From Dirofilaria immitis (Eukaryota; Nematoda; Chromadorea; Rhabditida; Onchocercidae), in contig JAKNDB010000098.1 in NCBI GenBank assembly GCA_024305405.1, forward strand, positions 2,932,501-2,996,500: DNA of 64,000 nt. Reading direction: 5' to 3'. Made by a program: the position numbers and the translations under genes. The notes beneath the pieces are model-generated. The model did no database searches. It worked only from the letters and a program-made list of their open reading frames with translations, and was not told the origin of the DNA. Below, in pieces: positions 60,601-64,000 of the stretch (within the stretch, counting starts at the first letter, position 1; each line of letters begins with the position of its first letter).

Positions 60601-63600
60601 TTTATTTATAAAAGTTATTATTCAAAATAAAGTCGCCAACATATAATCTCATTCCTAAAATTCCACTAAATTATACCAATAAAACGAAATTATTAAAGAT
60701 TGTTTAATTGAACAGCTTACCTAGTGCAAGATCCTCAGTCATTCGATCGACAACGGTGTCTTCGTAAAGTTGAAGCAAAGGCAGTGTTATGGTTTGCTAA
60801 AAATAAAATACCATCGGAACGAAATTAATATAACTAGACATAACAACATTATTGTAAGGAAAAAATGAAAAGTATGTTTAGAAATATCATGAATAAAAGC
60901 CTATAATTAAAAGAAATACTAACACTATCAAAGCCATTGCTCATAGCGGGAGGCAAACACTGAGGTATGTTTGAGCTTAAGAAGGCTGAGATCAAGGTTT
61001 TGTCACCCGATAAACTTAATTTATTTCTTTCATCAGCAAAAACCACTAAAGTTCTGCATGTTGAATGATTTTGGATTTTTATCACTGATTCGAAAATCGT
61101 CCGCACATCTGCACCCATTTGATCATAACGAATCCGCAAAACTGGAATTAAAATCATTACAAAACTTCCAGCAATAAATTACCAACTTAAGACTTCGACG
61201 ATAAATAAATTGTAAAAATATTAAAATATTTCCGCTATACTTATAACAATTTTCTACAGAATCTTTGGACATAATGCAATAATACTTTGTACTTTGGCTT
61301 ACCTGAATTGCGAAAAAGTGACAACTGGTCCTCCAAAATTTTTTCACTGGAAAGGGGTACTGATGTAAGAGTTGAAATAGGAGGGATATCATTTCCAGAT
61401 GTTGCAGGATCTGAATACATTTCGCTGACTTCATTATCTGTTAATGAATGTGACGTCCCGGAAATATGGCCAACAGATGGAGCTAGTTCTTGAAATTCAC
61501 TTGATTTCGCAGTTTCTATGTTTTGCATTTCTGATGTCATAACAGCTGAAAAAAGTTATGTTTACTTATAATAAAAATAACAAGTCAACGTCAAGAAAGA
61601 GAGAGGGAGGAATAGTTCAGATGAACTTGATATTTACATTATATAAAATCTTAAGCAACTAAAAGAAAGAGTGAAACAACCGAATTTCCGTTCTTAAATA
61701 AACAATAGATGCATGCTAATCATCCTTATATGTTATCATGAATTAAATACTGTGATTATGAGAGAAATAAACAAACTTGAAGTTTCCGCTTGTATCAAAT
61801 TGACATTTACACCAACGCTACATTGCCGCACCATTGCACCTGTACTTGTATCGCCGTCAATGTTTCGTGAATCTTCATCATAATCTACAACATCGCTTAT
61901 GTTAATTAGTGATATCAAAGAAAGATGTTTTTGCAAACTCGAACAGATAATTAATGAAATGATGATTCAAAAGCAGCATCAACAGAAAGAACAATGCACT
62001 AAATTATATCACAAGAGCTTCAAGCAAGTTATTATCTATCCTTCAATAAATGAACATGAAGATGGAAAATATAAAGTATGAAAAGTTTTTACTTGGCCCA
62101 GAAAGTCCAAAATGATATTCCATGAAGCTTATATAATGCTTGAAAGCGTACTTTAGAATATCTCTCTCAAGATCCACAATTGAATGCTTTTCAATTTCTG
62201 AAAAATTAAATGGTCGATTAAGAACCGTAAACATCAATAACCGAGAGCATTAAAAGAACAGTAAGTAAATGTTCCACACATTACAAGAAAAAACGTTGTA
62301 AACTGCAGCTTATGTTCATGATTTTTAAGAACGAAAAAAATTTCAAATCACCTTGCCGTTGTTTAAGAGTACTTAAGCTTAAGAGATCGTTATTCGGATC
62401 ATAAATGGAACAGTTGGCGGCCAATAATCCGGATTATGCGACACACCAAACCATGGCTTCCAAGGATAATGCATTGCTTCTAAGAATCTATTCAGCATTG
62501 CACGTACATCGGAAGTGTTGGCAATATTAATTTCTAGATTTGGTAAGCATCTAACCAACGGAATTGAAACAAGCTGAAAAACTACAGCTAGTCTCATTCC
62601 ATATTTTGATGTAACAAATTGAACGTTTTGAGAAACGAAAAATTGTTATACTTAGAAATAAAAATCAATTAAATCAACTGAAAACGTTAACTCTGATACG
62701 AAGCATTAGCAAGTTTATAGCTAAGAATAGTTTATCAGTAAGAGTAATATAATATCTAACAAGCTTAAGCAGTTCTATCCAATTTAAAGTTTTCTAAAAC
62801 TAACTGATTAAAATGAATCAAAATTTAACCTCATCGTCATCGACGCCTTCCTCATCAACCTCTTCTCGCTCTTTCCATTTGCTTTTAAGTCTCTAATAAC
62901 GGATGAGTGTAAACAAGCATCGACGATATACTTACTACCATGCAACTTCAAATCACCGTCTCGACTCACATGTATTGTAGCAATTTTATTATCACTAAGC
63001 GCATTATATTGAGCAATATATAATTCTATTTTTTTCAGCTTCTCTGTCGCATCTTCCTCAGTATATTTTTTCTCTGAAATTTCTTTCTTCATCTTTTTCA
63101 AATTTCAATAAATTGCTAATCCCCGTTGTAAGAATCAGTAAGTTCTAAAACTGAAAAAATTTTTGGACAAATATACTCATCGCTCAAGTGAATAAGAATA
63201 CAAACGATCTATAGCTCACTCACAATCGACAATTACTTTTATGAATCTCATAATTCAAATCGTGGCATTTCACAACCCATTAAAATGCAGTGGACTATCA
63301 TAAAAAGAGAACATCGAAGAAATACAAATATAGGAAAAGCGGCTCCGAAATAAAATATCAAACTCCATCAAAAATGAAGAGAATTGTAAACTTTATATTA
63401 AAATAACTAACTTTTCTCGGCACATGGTAAAACACCAGCTGGAGACACAAATGTAATATAATCTTGGCCTGGTTTTGGATCTTCTGACCGCTTTCGCCTT
63501 TTCCCTACAAAACGAAAAAACAAAATGTTTTAAAAGATAGTTCAGTCATTTAAAAAATTATGGATATAAATTTATCACACAAGAATCTGCGTTTCTGAAT

Positions 63601-64000
63601 AGAAAATACAAACAAGAACCATAGTTCGAAAATGGAACTTACTTGCATGTCTCTTTTCAGCATCTGATAAGCCTTCCACAGAAGCAGAAAAAACACTAGA
63701 CGATGGACTGGAGCGAGATGGTGTCAAGATCGATGGTCGACTGAAATTACATAAATGATACGTAGCTAAGTGAAATAAAAGAAAATGATAGATGAAAAGC
63801 GTGAAAAATAATAAATTTAATAATATGTTCCGAAGACTTTGATAATTCATATGACTTTGAATTTTTAATATACTCCTTGCTGAACGCCTCACTCATCAAT
63901 GAGACAAAAAAATTCTCCTTATGCCGACAATTAAGTCCTAACACACCAAAAATATGAAGCCTAGCTTTCCAAAGTATACGATTAGCAAAACCAACATCGT
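57677..64000 (-). CDS. Nuclear protein with two NRF1/EWG-like modules, Ser/Gln-rich region and C-terminal half PHD finger (5' end outside window)
   Basis: Fifteen exons: 63943-64000 (partial), 63643-63740, 63412-63504, 62830-63073, 62352-62573, 62093-62197, 61777-61884, 61303-61545, 60924-61141, 60721-60796, 60139-60282, 59953-60067, 58624-59776, 57833-57939 and 57677-57737. They give about 1014 residues, all in phase once two missing bases are allowed. A basic KRRKRSEDP stretch suggests nuclear import. Two similar modules follow. One has IATIHVSRDGDLKLHG, HYPWKPWFG and DYWPPTVPF; the other has TLVVFADERNKLSLSGD, LPPAMSNG, NFPWADPYDG and DCWPPEIPF. The order and the WWPxxxPW-like motif recall the NRF1/erect wing DNA-binding domain (from memory). 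A 384-residue Ser/Gln/Pro-rich exon follows, then CACEPG...CVRCNRCHKNFHSKC, the first half of a PHD finger. Likely a transcription or chromatin regulator (inference). Confidence 0.72.
58008..58183. repeat. Two hairpins in the last large intron of the NRF1-like gene
   Basis: ATAGAATGTGGC at 58008-58019 pairs with its complement at 58035-58046 across a 15-base loop. AAAATAGATTTTA at 58137-58149 pairs with the end of 58163-58183 across a short, partly paired centre. Both lie between the exons at 57939 and 58624. Confidence 0.75.

Noticed and set aside
1..64000. tRNA genes
   Set aside because: No GGTTCGAATCC-type B box with matching cloverleaf arms was found on either strand by eye.

Overview
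The window looks like nuclear DNA of a nematode. It is extremely A+T-rich, its genes are split into many short exons, and most splice acceptors are T-rich (TTTTCAG or TTTTTAG). The recognisable proteins are most like the C. elegans types UNC-104, UNC-85/ASF1 and LIN-12/GLP-1. The A+T-richness and long repeat-filled introns would suit an AT-rich parasitic (possibly clade III) nematode, but the species is inferred, not read. All gene models were assembled by eye from splice sites, reading phase and protein motifs, with no similarity search.

Layout: (1) 1-1723, minus: first three coding exons of a kinesin-3 motor (unc-104/KIF1). (2) 1724-11243: about 9.5 kb spacer between divergent genes, full of satellites and microsatellites, including a ~420 bp higher-order repeat. 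(3) 11244-12966, plus: complete five-exon ASF1 histone chaperone. (4) 14641-22013, minus: ten-exon secreted MAM-like protein; its second intron carries a diverged 18S rRNA fragment. (5) 24140-38187, plus: a ~20-exon unrecognised protein with a glutamine-repeat exon. (6) 39418-50205, minus: a complete, short Notch receptor with signal peptide, five EGF repeats plus a partial sixth, three LNRs, HD, TM, RAM, seven ankyrin repeats and tail, with a TATA box and a candidate 5' UTR exon. (7) 53307-56203, minus: a small signal-peptide, Cys-rich, single-pass membrane protein. (8) 57677-64000, minus: a nuclear-type protein running off the right edge, with two NRF1/EWG-like modules, a Ser/Gln-rich region and a C-terminal half PHD finger.

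The genes do not form an operon; they alternate in strand and serve unrelated jobs (axonal transport, chromatin assembly, cell-cell signalling, transcription).

The most striking structure is a recurring pattern. At least six exon edges in four genes (kinesin, MAM gene, unrecognised gene, small membrane gene), and perhaps a seventh in the Notch 5' UTR, sit at the end of a tandem array of 43-190 bp units. Each unit contains the splice site and about 10-80 bases of exon. Only the exon-proximal copy is usable; the others have broken frames or mutated splice sites. Separately, three single-base frameshifts in A/T runs (one in Notch, two in the NRF1-like gene) break otherwise good exons, and every exon phase is restored if they are discounted. 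They may be residual assembly indels.
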